From positions 372,001-436,000 of the forward strand of contig OZ221969.1 of assembly GCA_965119715.1 (NCBI GenBank): a DNA stretch of 64,000 nucleotides, read 5' to 3'. Shown here piece after piece: positions 9,380-18,248 of this stretch. The position numbers and the translations under genes are program-made. Below the pieces are notes generated by a model. It had not been told where the DNA came from and did no database searches. It was given only the letters and a program-made list of their open reading frames with translations. Origin of the DNA: JASBYZ01 sp029983705. GTDB taxonomy: Bacteria; Actinomycetota; Coriobacteriia; Coriobacteriales; JAEZZM01. Each line of letters starts with the position of its first letter. Position 1 is the stretch's first letter.

Positions 9380-10051
9380 ATGTATATCGTAATTGGTGGC
9401 GGCGGAAAAATTGCAGAAAATCTTGCTCAAACCCTACTCAAGCAAAATCATGAGGTAGCAATCATTGACGAGAACGAGCAGGTAGTTGAGTATCTCGTAG
9501 AAAACCTGAGCGGTAGGGTTATGGTGATCTTAGGCGACTGCTGTGAGACGGACGTGTTAGAGGATGCTGGAATTAGTCTTGCGGATATATTTGTAGCTAC
9601 GACCGGTCAAGATGATGATAACCTTGTTGCCTGCGAAATCGCTTCTGTTCTGTTTGAAACTCCGCGTATTATTGCTCGCGTTAATAATCCTAAAAATGAA
9701 AGAATCTTTAGAAAACTTGGTATTGAAGCTATCTCTTCAACCTCAATTATTGCCCGCATGATTCAAGAAGAAGCAGTGCAAAATGATGTGCGCATGCTTA
9801 TGAGTTTGCGCCAAGGTGACCTTGTAATGATGGAGGTAGAACTACCACTACATACAAGTCTTGAAGATAAGGGCGGCGTGCGTGTGGCTGACTTAAGTCT
9901 TCCTGCATCTACCGTTCTAGTGGCCTTAGGCCGAGACGATCAGCTTGATACTGTTAATGGTGACACTATCTTACTCCCAGGAGATACCCTTGTAGTCTGT
10001 GCGCGCTCCGATAAAGAAGAGGAAGCAAGACGTATACTCTTGAGTCTATAA
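9380..10051 (+). CDS. TrkA/KtrA-family potassium-channel RCK subunit (second)
   Basis: Second RCK protein of the pair, 223 aa. The nucleotide-binding loop at the very N-terminus reads IGGGGKIAENLA, and strand 2 ends VAIIDENE. The C-terminal TrkA_C domain (about 140-223) has the usual PASTVLVALGR and GDTLVV elements. Tandem single-RCK genes resemble a split form of two-RCK TrkA; they may form a hetero-octameric ring, which is inference. No clear terminator follows before the XRE regulator. Confidence 0.92.
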   Translation: MYIVIGGGGKIAENLAQTLLKQNHEVAIIDENEQVVEYLVENLSGRVMVILGDCCETDVLEDAGISLADIFVATTGQDDDNLVACEIASVLFETPRIIARVNNPKNERIFRKLGIEAISSTSIIARMIQEEAVQNDVRMLMSLRQGDLVMMEVELPLHTSLEDKGGVRVADLSLPASTVLVALGRDDQLDTVNGDTILLPGDTLVVCARSDKEEEARRILLSL

Positions 10052-10084
10052 GTTAAGTTTACAAAGCTTTTACCTGCGAAGACA

Positions 10085-10129
10085 ACCAGTGGTTTACAAT
10101 AAAAGATATGAAAATTACTACCAGTGGTT
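10085..10129. promoter_or_regulatory. Twin AACCA-G-TGGTT operator-like boxes before XRE gene
   Basis: The ten-base word ACCAGTGGTT occurs at 10085-10094 and 10120-10129. The first copy, with its preceding A, is an imperfect-centre palindrome (AACCA, G, TGGTT). The second also sits in TACCA...TGGTA. The 35-base spacing and the position 80-125 bases before the regulator start suggest a binding site, perhaps for the regulator itself. No binding data; inference. Confidence 0.4.
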
Positions 10130-10209
10130 GGTAGAGTGCACCTCGATACATTCATAGGATTGAATTAAGCCAATAAGGTTAAATTTGATCGATAAGGATG
10201 GGAGCCAAG

Positions 10210-11208
10210 ATGTCTTTTAGAGAAAATCTTCAAGCCTTGCGTTCTAGTAAAAATATGACGCAAGAACAGCTAGCAGTTTTGCTGGGAGTATCCAGACAGT
10301 CAGTAGCAAAGTGGGAAGCAGAAAAATCAACGCCAGAACTTGAAAAACTTAATGCGATTGCAAAGATCTTTGGCGTGAGTTTAGATGAACTTATTAATGG
10401 CGAGATTAGTTTTACTAAAACTGGAGTAAATAAGACGGATAAGACTCAAAGGGCTCAGGATGTAATTGGCTATGATGCCTTTAGAAAAAAGCACAGTGTG
10501 CGGATAAGCTTAGGTATAGCTTTAATTATTTTTGGAGTCTTTTTCTCAGGCACAGTTTCAGAACTGAGTTCGTATAATATTGGGCTCAGTAAAGACATGA
10601 TAGATATCATGTCTGGTCTTGTAATGAGCCTATTTATTATTTTAGGTCTTGTATCCTTAATTCCTTCAGGACTCAAATTTAGTGAATTTAGAAAAGCGCA
10701 CCCTTACGTTGAGAACTTTTATAATAAGTCTGACTATACTCACGTGCGAAAATTGTTCTTTGCAAGCCTTATTGTAGGAATAAGCCTTCTATTTATATCA
10801 CTTATGTTAATGTTAGCATTTACAGATGCCTATCCTGCTGAATCACTTGCAGCGTTTGCGGTACTAGTAGCCTGTGGAGTTGGCCTTATTACCTATGGCG
10901 TTATGAGATTGAGTGCACTAGATATTGATGAGTATAATATTCAATCTGAAATGAAGATGAGCTTTAGTGAAATAGATGAGCTGGATAACGAGGCTCACAA
11001 AAAAGAGCTCAAATTAATAAAAATAGTAGATATAGTACAAGATATTCTTAGTGTCTTAGTTATTTTTGGCGGCATTGCAATTAGTATGATTCAATTCTTT
11101 AGTGGTAACTCTTATTTTTGGATTCCACTTTTAGCAATAATTGCCATTTACCTTCTTATTTTAATTATTGGAGGACTCATAATCTCCGGGGTAAAGCGTT
11201 ATAATTAG
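10210..11208 (+). CDS. XRE-family transcriptional regulator with six-helix membrane domain
   Basis: Membrane-tethered helix-turn-helix regulator of 332 aa. Residues 1-60 are a typical XRE domain (MTQEQLAVLLGVSRQSVAKW). After a short linker come about six hydrophobic segments, for example ISLGIALIIFGVFFSG and LLAIIAIYLLILIIGGLII. The ATG at 10210 is preferred over the in-frame ATG at 10198: GGGAG lies 5 bases upstream of 10210, while 10198 has its purine tract too close. Proteins of this plan often sense envelope or membrane state; the signal here is unknown. Twin AACCA/TGGTT boxes lie upstream and may be autoregulatory. Confidence 0.88.
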   Translation: MSFRENLQALRSSKNMTQEQLAVLLGVSRQSVAKWEAEKSTPELEKLNAIAKIFGVSLDELINGEISFTKTGVNKTDKTQRAQDVIGYDAFRKKHSVRISLGIALIIFGVFFSGTVSELSSYNIGLSKDMIDIMSGLVMSLFIILGLVSLIPSGLKFSEFRKAHPYVENFYNKSDYTHVRKLFFASLIVGISLLFISLMLMLAFTDAYPAESLAAFAVLVACGVGLITYGVMRLSALDIDEYNIQSEMKMSFSEIDELDNEAHKKELKLIKIVDIVQDILSVLVIFGGIAISMIQFFSGNSYFWIPLLAIIAIYLLILIIGGLIISGVKRYN

Positions 11209-11225
11209 GCTTCAATGTTTTTGAT

Positions 11226-11300
11226 GCGGGTGTCGCCAAGTGGTACGGCAATAGCTTCCCAAGCTATCATTCGCGGGTTCGAGTCCCGTCACCCGCTCCA
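11226..11300 (+). tRNA. tRNA-Gly (CCC)
   Basis: Complete cloverleaf. The 7-bp acceptor GCGGGTG pairs with CACCCGC. The anticodon stem ATAGC/GCTAT holds loop TTCCCAA, giving anticodon CCC. The T-arm has GGTTCGAGTCC, discriminator T, and CCA is encoded at 11298-11300. It lies 17 bases after the XRE gene. Confidence 0.95.
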
Positions 11301-11320
11301 GCTTTTTTATGTTTTAAATT

Positions 11321-11758
11321 TTAACGTTTGTATTCTTGGCCAAATGTTTCTAAAAGCCAACGCTCTTCGGTTTTTTTAAGTAGCACAGTCATAAACCCCC
11401 AAAAGATAATTGGAAGAAGTAGCAGGTAGATATTGGTCTGCAATAAAAGTATTCCACTAAACATAAATAAAAATGAAGAATAGACTGGGTTTCTTACAAT
11501 TGAATAAACCCCTGTTGTAATAAGTCTTCCTTCTTTAATGCCTTGTACCATCTTTTGATGAACAACAGCGCCAAGCCATAAAAAGACGGCTGATAAGATT
11601 AAGACAATCCCAAGTGGAATAAGGATGAAGCCAAGCTGTGGAAGATCGCCTGAGCTTAAGAGACCTATATGTTTTAACAAGAGAGCTACGCCAGTAAGGA
11701 CCAGGCAAACTCCTACGTATAGAGGACCAACACCTAGTACAGGAAGATGTCTACTCAT
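11321..11758 (-). CDS. Isoprenylcysteine/phospholipid methyltransferase-family membrane protein
   Basis: Small integral membrane protein (145 aa) of the ICMT/PEMT-like methyltransferase family. It has four hydrophobic segments (about 10-30, 40-65, 95-115, 117-130). The hallmark GVYSIVRNPVYSSF at about 88-101 and a terminal FGQEYKR resemble the S-adenosylmethionine-binding part of the family. In bacteria the substrate is usually unknown; lipid or isoprenoid methylation is a guess. It stands alone on the minus strand, convergent with tRNA-Gly. Confidence 0.82.
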   Translation of the reverse strand: MSRHLPVLGVGPLYVGVCLVLTGVALLLKHIGLLSSGDLPQLGFILIPLGIVLILSAVFLWLGAVVHQKMVQGIKEGRLITTGVYSIVRNPVYSSFLFMFSGILLLQTNIYLLLLPIIFWGFMTVLLKKTEERWLLETFGQEYKR

Positions 11759-11848
11759 ATAATTAAACTTCTCTAACTACTTATATATGAGTAATGTTAT
11801 ACAAAAAATAAATCCTGGCAATTATTTATACCAGGACTTGTCAATCTC

Positions 11849-14251
11849 TTATGCGCTGTGTTGAGGAGCATATCCGTCGTCTAGATGGTAGGCAATATAC
11901 TCAGCATTGTCGTTTTCTTGACGCATCAATGCAAGTCTCCAGCAAAGCAAAGAAAGAACAAGGAAAATAAGTCCTATACTCAATAAGATGAGGGCGTCTT
12001 GTCCCATAACAGTTGCTCTTCCTAAACTAATGGCCTCTCTAAAACCATCAATCGAATAAGTGTAAGGCAATAGCGGTTTAATAACAGCCAGTTCAGGATG
12101 GCCCAATTCAACCGGGAGTGTACCTCCTGCAGCAGAGAGTTGAATAATAAGCAAAGCCACTGCAATACCTCTTCCAACAACACCAAAGGTGAGCGATAAA
12201 AATTGCATGATTAACATAAAGCTTGAGCTCACGATAAAAGCAAAAAGGTACAAAAGAAGATAGTTCACCTCATAGGCATCTGTTACACCGATTGCAATGG
12301 ATGCAATAACAACGCCAGCGGATTCTAAAGCACACACCAGTAAGTAAATTGGAAGCCTACCAATTACTGTACGTACTCTGCCTGCATTTTTGCGCTTTGG
12401 ATACATCGGGTCTACTACAAAGAAAATGAGAAGAGCGCCAAGCCAAAGCGCTGTGGTCATAAAGAAAGGCGCAAAACCTTGACCATATACATCAAGTGCA
12501 CCAAAGGACTCTTGCTTGGTTTGTACTGGATTTGCAGCAAATTCACCCATTTCTTCACTTGATGCTCCTAAAGCTTTATTTATGCTTTGGGCTCCATCTG
12601 CCAAAGATCCATCTAATGTGGATGCACCTTTGCTCAGTTCTCCTGTTCCCTCACTAGCAGATGAAAGTCCACTTTGAAGTTTTGGCATACCTTCTGCAAG
12701 CTTATTTGCATTAGTCGAAAGCGATCCTGCCCCTTGTTCAAGTTTACTTGCACCTGCATTTAAATCTTTGGCACCGGATGCTGCTCTTGAAGCGCCACCT
12801 GCAAGATTTGCAGCTCCAGCTGAAAGCTCATGGCTTGCACTGTCTAGTTTTAAGGTGCTATCAGCTAATTTTTGAGAGCCACTTGCCAGCTGATGAGCAT
12901 AGCCAGCAAGGGTTCCCATACCATCAGTTGAACCAGTAAATTCTTGATTTAATTGACTGAGTCCATCGCTTACCTGACGTGATGCATATGCTAAAGATTT
13001 ATCTTGCGTCTTACTATTTCCTACGAGTTTAACTGTGGTAGATAGATTGTCTGCCGCTGCACCACTTGCTTGAGCTGCATCATTTAATTGAGTACTTAAT
13101 TGAGTAGCACCCTCATTAATCTGCTGTGAGGTCTGCTTTGCTAACTCAAGCCACTCTTCACTTGTTTTACCGTTAAAGCTTCCACCCGATTGAGCAGCAG
13201 CAAAAGCAGCTTGGTACAATTTGTCTAAGCTTTCAGTACCTGATTTTAGTTGCTGTGCTCCATGTGCTCCTGCTTCTAATTTTTGTGAGAGTTCATGGAG
13301 AGACTTACCACCATTTTGCATTTCTCCTGAAAGCTTATCCAGATGAGTTGTGATTGTTTGTGAGGCCTTTTCTAGTTGGGCGGTTGCGCTTGTAGCCTCA
13401 CTCATTTTAGCGTGAGCGCCATCTAAGCTTTCAGCCATCTTTTTAGTTTGTTCAGGTAAGCTTTGGGTGCTCGTAGCAAGCTGTCCCATTCCACTTGCAA
13501 GCTCAGAACTTCCTGAAGAAAGCTTTTGAGCTCCATCAGCAAGATTTTGATTTCCTTGGGCTAAATCTTGTGCACCCTTATGCAAATCTTGAGTACCTGA
13601 AGAAAGCGCCTGGCTGCCATCAGCTAGGCGTTTTGCACCATCAGTAGCTTGATTTGCAGCATTGGATGCCTTTGAAAGTCCGCTGCCAAGCTCAGTAATA
13701 CCTTCATTAAGTTTACCTGCTCCATCTGCAGCTTCAGACATACCATCGCGTGCGGAGTAAAGTCCATTATAGGCGCCAGACACGTATGCTTTTACCACTT
13801 GATCAGATAAGGCGTCCTCAAAAGCTTTAACGATCTGACTTGAAAACTGACTAAAGATATAGTTATAGCGAACATTTCTATACACCACTAAATCAGCAGC
13901 TTTAGGTGTGCCTATTTCTCCAGCGCTTGCATTTTTACTAAAGTCTTTTGGAATTTCAAAAATAAGGATGTAACCGGTTTTCTCGATACCCTCATCCATT
14001 GCAGTATCATCGAGAAATTGCCAGTTAGCCTTATTGTCATCTTTTAAAGCTTCAACTATAGAGTTTCCAACGTTAACAGTTTTTCCGTCAACAGTTGCGC
14101 CTTCATCTTTATTGATAATTCCCACAGGAACATTTGAGATATTTGAAGCTACATCCATATAACTCCAGCAGTAAAAACTTGCAAAAAAAGCAACAAGTAA
14201 TACTATGCCTACTATCTTAAGTGCCTGTTTAACTCTCTGCGCCTCCATCAC
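11849..14251 (-). CDS. YhgE/Pip-family membrane protein
   Basis: The 800-aa protein matches the YhgE/Pip (phage-infection-protein) family related to ABC-2 permeases. The N-terminal helix (about 12-32) is followed by the characteristic NVPVGIINKDEG at about 41-52 and an extracytoplasmic region. Residues about 170-580 carry many heptad-like repeats of the form xLxxGAxxLxxG, predicting a long helical stalk. The last 200 residues contain about six membrane segments. In lactococci Pip is a phage receptor; family members are also linked to export. It is divergent from a TetR gene with a 27-bp palindrome between, so it is probably the repressed target. Confidence 0.9.
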   Translation of the reverse strand: MMEAQRVKQALKIVGIVLLVAFFASFYCWSYMDVASNISNVPVGIINKDEGATVDGKTVNVGNSIVEALKDDNKANWQFLDDTAMDEGIEKTGYILIFEIPKDFSKNASAGEIGTPKAADLVVYRNVRYNYIFSQFSSQIVKAFEDALSDQVVKAYVSGAYNGLYSARDGMSEAADGAGKLNEGITELGSGLSKASNAANQATDGAKRLADGSQALSSGTQDLHKGAQDLAQGNQNLADGAQKLSSGSSELASGMGQLATSTQSLPEQTKKMAESLDGAHAKMSEATSATAQLEKASQTITTHLDKLSGEMQNGGKSLHELSQKLEAGAHGAQQLKSGTESLDKLYQAAFAAAQSGGSFNGKTSEEWLELAKQTSQQINEGATQLSTQLNDAAQASGAAADNLSTTVKLVGNSKTQDKSLAYASRQVSDGLSQLNQEFTGSTDGMGTLAGYAHQLASGSQKLADSTLKLDSASHELSAGAANLAGGASRAASGAKDLNAGASKLEQGAGSLSTNANKLAEGMPKLQSGLSSASEGTGELSKGASTLDGSLADGAQSINKALGASSEEMGEFAANPVQTKQESFGALDVYGQGFAPFFMTTALWLGALLIFFVVDPMYPKRKNAGRVRTVIGRLPIYLLVCALESAGVVIASIAIGVTDAYEVNYLLLYLFAFIVSSSFMLIMQFLSLTFGVVGRGIAVALLIIQLSAAGGTLPVELGHPELAVIKPLLPYTYSIDGFREAISLGRATVMGQDALILLSIGLIFLVLSLLCWRLALMRQENDNAEYIAYHLDDGYAPQHSA

Positions 14252-14341
14252 TACTCCTATTATATTGACGAGTGTTAAGAATTAGACGATAATCATTTTA
14301 GATTTTCTTAGAGTTAACGCAATATGTAATTGGGATGCAGA

Positions 14342-14368
14342 TGTTTATTTATTAACAATAAGTAAACA
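14342..14368. promoter_or_regulatory. 27-bp inverted repeat, likely TetR operator
   Basis: Arms TGTTTATTTATT and AATAAGTAAACA flank an AAC centre; 11 of 12 arm positions are complementary. The site lies in the 157-base divergent region between the Pip-family gene and the TetR gene, 41 bases before the TetR start. TetR proteins bind palindromes of this size, so autoregulation plus control of the Pip gene is the natural reading. Inference. Confidence 0.6.
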
Positions 14369-14408
14369 ATTGTCTATTTAAAAAGCTTTCTAGGGGAGAG
14401 TTAGTCAC

Positions 14409-15011
14409 ATGAACACCACAAATAATAGAAGCGTAAAGCGCACCCAAGCCCTCCTTAGAAAAGCCTTCTTTGAACTCTTGCGAGAAAAACCGGTAAGTAA
14501 AATATCCGTAAGCGAGCTTACAGATGCTTGTAATATATCTCGAGGTACCTTTTACCTGCATTATCATGATGTTTTTGATCTTTTAAAAAAGGTTGAAACT
14601 GAGCTTTTAAGCGAGTTAAAAAACCAACTTGACCAAGCAACTATTAAATATGATGAGACAATTGAATTTACACGCTTAAGTCGTTCTTTTAAGTTTGTCC
14701 TTGATCACCGTAAAGAAGTTGAAGTTCTTCTTGGCGGTAGGGGGAGCTTAAGCTTGCAGCATAAGATGGAAGAGCTGATTGGCTACTATTATGTAGACAC
14801 AGTAAGTCAGGCCTATGGTCAACTTGATATTAAAACGCTTAATATTTTTAGACCGTATGCTGTTTCTGGAATTCTTGGAATTACTCGTGCCTGGTTAGCA
14901 CGCGGCTGTGATACGCCACCAGATGAGCTTGCACACGCGGTTGGCACAGCGAGTGCATATGGGATTGTGGGACTTAAAACTCAAAAAAATAAGCCCCAGC
15001 AAGTAAGGTAA
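14409..15011 (+). CDS. TetR/AcrR-family transcriptional regulator
   Basis: The 200-aa protein has an N-terminal TetR helix-turn-helix (about 8-58) with ISVSELTDACNISRGTFYLH and an all-helical ligand/dimer domain (TetR_C type). AGGGGAGAG lies about 8 bases before the ATG. It is divergent from the Pip-family gene and probably represses it and itself via the palindrome at 14342. The last coding bases (14992 on) also encode the hairpin that terminates the convergent iron-transport operon. Confidence 0.9.
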   Translation: MNTTNNRSVKRTQALLRKAFFELLREKPVSKISVSELTDACNISRGTFYLHYHDVFDLLKKVETELLSELKNQLDQATIKYDETIEFTRLSRSFKFVLDHRKEVEVLLGGRGSLSLQHKMEELIGYYYVDTVSQAYGQLDIKTLNIFRPYAVSGILGITRAWLARGCDTPPDELAHAVGTASAYGIVGLKTQKNKPQQVR

Positions 15012-15028
15012 TTATGCTTGCTAGGGCT
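14983..15028 (-). terminator. Terminator of the iron-type ABC operon, inside tetR 3' end
   Basis: On the minus strand the stem AGCCCTAGCAAG / CTTGCTGGGGCT (11 of 12 pairs) is followed by TTATTTTTTT. It sits 22 bases after the binding-protein stop and overlaps the end of the convergent TetR coding region. Confidence 0.75.
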
Positions 15029-15049
15029 CTCAGTTAAACTAACTTATTT

Positions 15050-16234
15050 TTATTTTACAGCCTGAGCTTTAATAGTTGATTTTGCTAAGAGCTCGTCAAC
15101 TTCTTTGTCAGTTAGTTTCTTGTTGTACATAATGTCGTAGAACTCTTTAGTTTCAGCTCTTACATCATAATCAAATACATCAGGATATAAGAGGTTTCCA
15201 AGCCATACAATACCAATGATTCTATTTGGTCCTGGAGGTCTGTTTAACCAGTTATAAGGAACATTTGGAATCTCGTAGTATTTGCCGTTTTGGATAGCCT
15301 TAAGAGCTGACCATGAAGGGTCATCTTTTACCTTGTCATAAATGCTGTTTTGAATAAATAAGATAACGTCTGGATCCCAAGCAAGGATTTGCTCAAGAGA
15401 TACCGTACCGCCACCTTGTTGGATTTGAGCTGAGTCTTTATCTACTACAACATCTCCGCCAACATACTCAATAGCTTCAGTATGAATGGTGTTTTGAATA
15501 ATGGTTGAAAGACCATCTTCATCTTGACCGCAGTAAATCTTTAGGCGCTTATCGGCAGGAATCTTAGCTGCTTTTTCTTTAGCGTCCTTAAGTACTTTGT
15601 CGGTGTAATCAGCAATCTTGTTGCCTTTTTCTTCATTACCTAAAAGCTTACCTAAGGTTCTAAAGGTTTCAGCATTTTTCTCGAGGGTGCCGTCAAGACA
15701 GATTACTGGAATACCAATTTGCTCTTGGAGCTGGTCAAGGTCTTTTTTGTAGTCCTCATCCCACTGTCCAACGTCAATAACTACCTGTGGATTTGATGCC
15801 ATAAGTGATTCACGGTTAAAGTTACCTTTTTTACCGTAGAACTTACCATACTCAGGTAGGTCCTTAAACTTAGGATCAATATAGCCCTCAGTAGATTTTG
15901 ATGGTGCTGAAGACCAACCTACTAAGGTGTCTGGGTTGATCGCGTAGATTGCGATGTTAGCAAGTGGACCTGCACTTGCTACGCGCTCAATTTTCTTTGG
16001 AAGCGTAACTACACGACCAGTTGCGTCTGTAAACTCTACAGTCTCGCCATTGTCAGCTGCTTGGGCTTTATCAGCTTGTGCCTTGTCTGCAGACTGAGTA
16101 GCAACTTCTTGAGACTGAGCTTCAGTGTTGGCAGCAGTCTCTTTTTCTGCAGTTGCGCTCGTGCCGCAAGCAGCAAGTGCAAGAGCAACGCATGCGCACA
16201 TTACCAAGCTCAAAATCTTGTACAGTTTTTGCAT
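15050..16234 (-). CDS. ABC transporter substrate-binding lipoprotein, iron/haem-complex type
   Basis: Extracytoplasmic solute receptor of 394 aa. A lipoprotein signal peptide ends at the lipobox LAAC (about residues 20-23). An Ala/Gln/Lys-rich linker to about 65 precedes a TroA/FecB-type fold starting VEFTDATGRVVTLPKKIERV. Late in the chain NRPPGPNRIIG resembles members assigned to haem or metal-complex uptake. It is third in the operon permease - ATPase - receptor, 44 bases after the ATPase gene. The true ligand (haem, siderophore or oxyanion) cannot be fixed from sequence. Confidence 0.9.
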   Translation of the reverse strand: MQKLYKILSLVMCACVALALAACGTSATAEKETAANTEAQSQEVATQSADKAQADKAQAADNGETVEFTDATGRVVTLPKKIERVASAGPLANIAIYAINPDTLVGWSSAPSKSTEGYIDPKFKDLPEYGKFYGKKGNFNRESLMASNPQVVIDVGQWDEDYKKDLDQLQEQIGIPVICLDGTLEKNAETFRTLGKLLGNEEKGNKIADYTDKVLKDAKEKAAKIPADKRLKIYCGQDEDGLSTIIQNTIHTEAIEYVGGDVVVDKDSAQIQQGGGTVSLEQILAWDPDVILFIQNSIYDKVKDDPSWSALKAIQNGKYYEIPNVPYNWLNRPPGPNRIIGIVWLGNLLYPDVFDYDVRAETKEFYDIMYNKKLTDKEVDELLAKSTIKAQAVK

Positions 16235-16278
16235 TCCTTCCTCCTTTTAATTCTCACGTACAACTGTTTACAGGTCTA

Positions 16279-17067
16279 TTAAGATAACGGTATGCATACT
16301 TTGATGCTCCGATTATCTTCACGAAGCTGAACGGTCTTAAGTTCAATTGGAATATTGTAAAGTTCAGTTAAAAGCTCTTCGCTAAGCACTTCTTCAGGAA
16401 CGCCTTCGACAAATTTAGAGTCTCTTCCGAGCGCAAATACCTTATCGCCATACCTAAACACATGGTCAGGCTGGTGGGTAATCATAACTATTGTGTAGCC
16501 CATATCTGAGAGCTTTTCTACCTCTTGGTGCACTCGAGAGGTGTTTCCAAAATCAAGGTAGGCAGTAGGTTCATCCATGAGCAACAGTTTTGTATCCTGA
16601 GTAAGTGCGCGGGCGATAATTGCAAGTTGCCTCTCGCCTCCGGATACCTCAGTGTAATCTTGCGCCGCCAGGTGAGAAATCCCCATTAACGTAAGTGCTT
16701 CATCGGCTTTTTCATAGTCTTCAGCACTTGGTTGGGAGAGTTCGTTAATATGGGGATTTCTACCCATTACCACGATGTCACGCACTGAGAAGGGGAAGGG
16801 TGGAACGTGACTTTGTGGAACGTACGCCACTTTTTTTGCAAACTCCTTACTTGCATAGGAGTGAAGTGGTTTATCAAAATATGAGATTTGACCGCTAATA
16901 GGATTAAGCAGGCCAAGCATTGTTTTAAACAGAGTAGTTTTGCCAACACCGTTAGGCCCAATTAAGCAGGCTATTTCTCCTGCCTGAACAGAAAAAGAAA
17001 CATCATTAACAATTGCTTTTTGGGAGTAGCCGCAGCTTAAATGCTCTACCTTGATTAAAGTTTCCAT
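16279..17067 (-). CDS. ABC transporter ATP-binding protein, FecE-like
   Basis: Nucleotide-binding subunit (262 aa) of the iron-complex type importer. Walker A GPNGVGKTT is at about 36-44, the signature VSGGERQLA at about 140-148, Walker B LLLMDEPTAYLD follows, then the switch histidine in MITHQPDH. The gene starts 3 bases after the permease stop, so the operon is tightly coupled. Confidence 0.94.
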   Translation of the reverse strand: METLIKVEHLSCGYSQKAIVNDVSFSVQAGEIACLIGPNGVGKTTLFKTMLGLLNPISGQISYFDKPLHSYASKEFAKKVAYVPQSHVPPFPFSVRDIVVMGRNPHINELSQPSAEDYEKADEALTLMGISHLAAQDYTEVSGGERQLAIIARALTQDTKLLLMDEPTAYLDFGNTSRVHQEVEKLSDMGYTIVMITHQPDHVFRYGDKVFALGRDSKFVEGVPEEVLSEELLTELYNIPIELKTVQLREDNRSIKVCIPLS

Positions 17068-17070
17068 CGC

Positions 17071-18105
17071 TTAAGCACCAAAGCCCTTCTTTGATCTAAG
17101 CATGAGATAGAAGAAGAATGGTGCACCGATGATTGCCGTTATGATGCTTAAAGGCACTTCAACGGTAAAGAGCATACGAGCGAGGGTGTCAACAAATAAC
17201 AAAAATGATGCGCCAAAAATTAAGGTTGCGGGAAGCAGCTTAATGTAGTTAGAGCCCACAAGCATACGTGCTAAGTGAGGTACCACTAGTCCAACCCAGC
17301 CAACATTTCCTGAAATAGAAACTGACATGGAAGTGAGAAGGGTTGCGCATCCAATAATAATCCATCTATAAAGTCTGGTATTAACGCCAAGCATATGAGC
17401 TTCCTCATCGCCCATAGCAAGGAGGTTAATTTTCCAGCGAATAGCAAGCAGTAAAATAATGGTTGGGACAAATAAGAAGACTACCTTTAAGTCATCTAAG
17501 GTAGTGGCAGAAAGTCCTCCCATAAGCCAAAAGGTAATAGCAGGAAGCTTAGTATCAGTATCAGCCACTGCCTTAATAAGTGATACAAAGGCGTTAAACA
17601 GCGATGATACTAAAATTCCGCAAAGTATTAAGGTGAGTACAGAGTTCGCTCTTTTTGATACAAACTTGTTCATAGTAGCCACTAAAATCACAACCACTAA
17701 ACCCATAGCAAAAGATGAAAACTGAATACCAATAAGACCTGATCCAATAAGGATGGCAAGAGCTGCACCAAAAGATGCACCGGAGGACGCGCCAAGTAGG
17801 TCTGGAGATACAACTGGGTTTTTAAAGAGTCCTTGAAATGCGGCACCTGACACCGAGAGGGAAGCACCAACAATCATTGCAAGAAGTACTCGAGGAAGAC
17901 GAACGCGAATAAGCGCAAGCTGTGAGGCATCCATTTCTTGTCCGCTTAAGTGAGCTTGGAGCGCAGAAAATAGTGAGTCGATGCTCACAGGATATCTACC
18001 TACTGATAGCGCAATAATGAACACTATCACAGGTATAGCTATAAGCAAGATAAGTTCCCTAAGTCTCCACCTTGCGTTGTTTGGCTGAGCAGCCGTATTC
18101 CCCAT
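17071..18105 (-). CDS. ABC transporter permease, FecCD family
   Basis: Integral membrane subunit (344 aa) of a type II importer, with about nine to ten membrane segments. FecCD landmarks are visible: RLPRVLLAMIVGASLSVSGA at about 69-88, NPVVSPDLLGASSGA, and the loop NVGWVGLVVPHLARML that contacts the ATPase. It is the first gene of the three-gene operon and probably forms a homodimer, since only one permease is present. It is divergent from the formamidase-like gene over 143 bases. Confidence 0.94.
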   Translation of the reverse strand: MGNTAAQPNNARWRLRELILLIAIPVIVFIIALSVGRYPVSIDSLFSALQAHLSGQEMDASQLALIRVRLPRVLLAMIVGASLSVSGAAFQGLFKNPVVSPDLLGASSGASFGAALAILIGSGLIGIQFSSFAMGLVVVILVATMNKFVSKRANSVLTLILCGILVSSLFNAFVSLIKAVADTDTKLPAITFWLMGGLSATTLDDLKVVFLFVPTIILLLAIRWKINLLAMGDEEAHMLGVNTRLYRWIIIGCATLLTSMSVSISGNVGWVGLVVPHLARMLVGSNYIKLLPATLIFGASFLLFVDTLARMLFTVEVPLSIITAIIGAPFFFYLMLRSKKGFGA

Positions 18106-18248
18106 AAAGTACTCTCCCAGTTATCTTTATAAAATATTATATGTAGTAGCGAATAAATATTCAATAGATAAATCACAAGTTAAGAACTTCGCTTGTAAGA
18201 AGGGGTATTCTATAGGTATCTATCTACTCTTAAATCTAAGGAGCAGCT

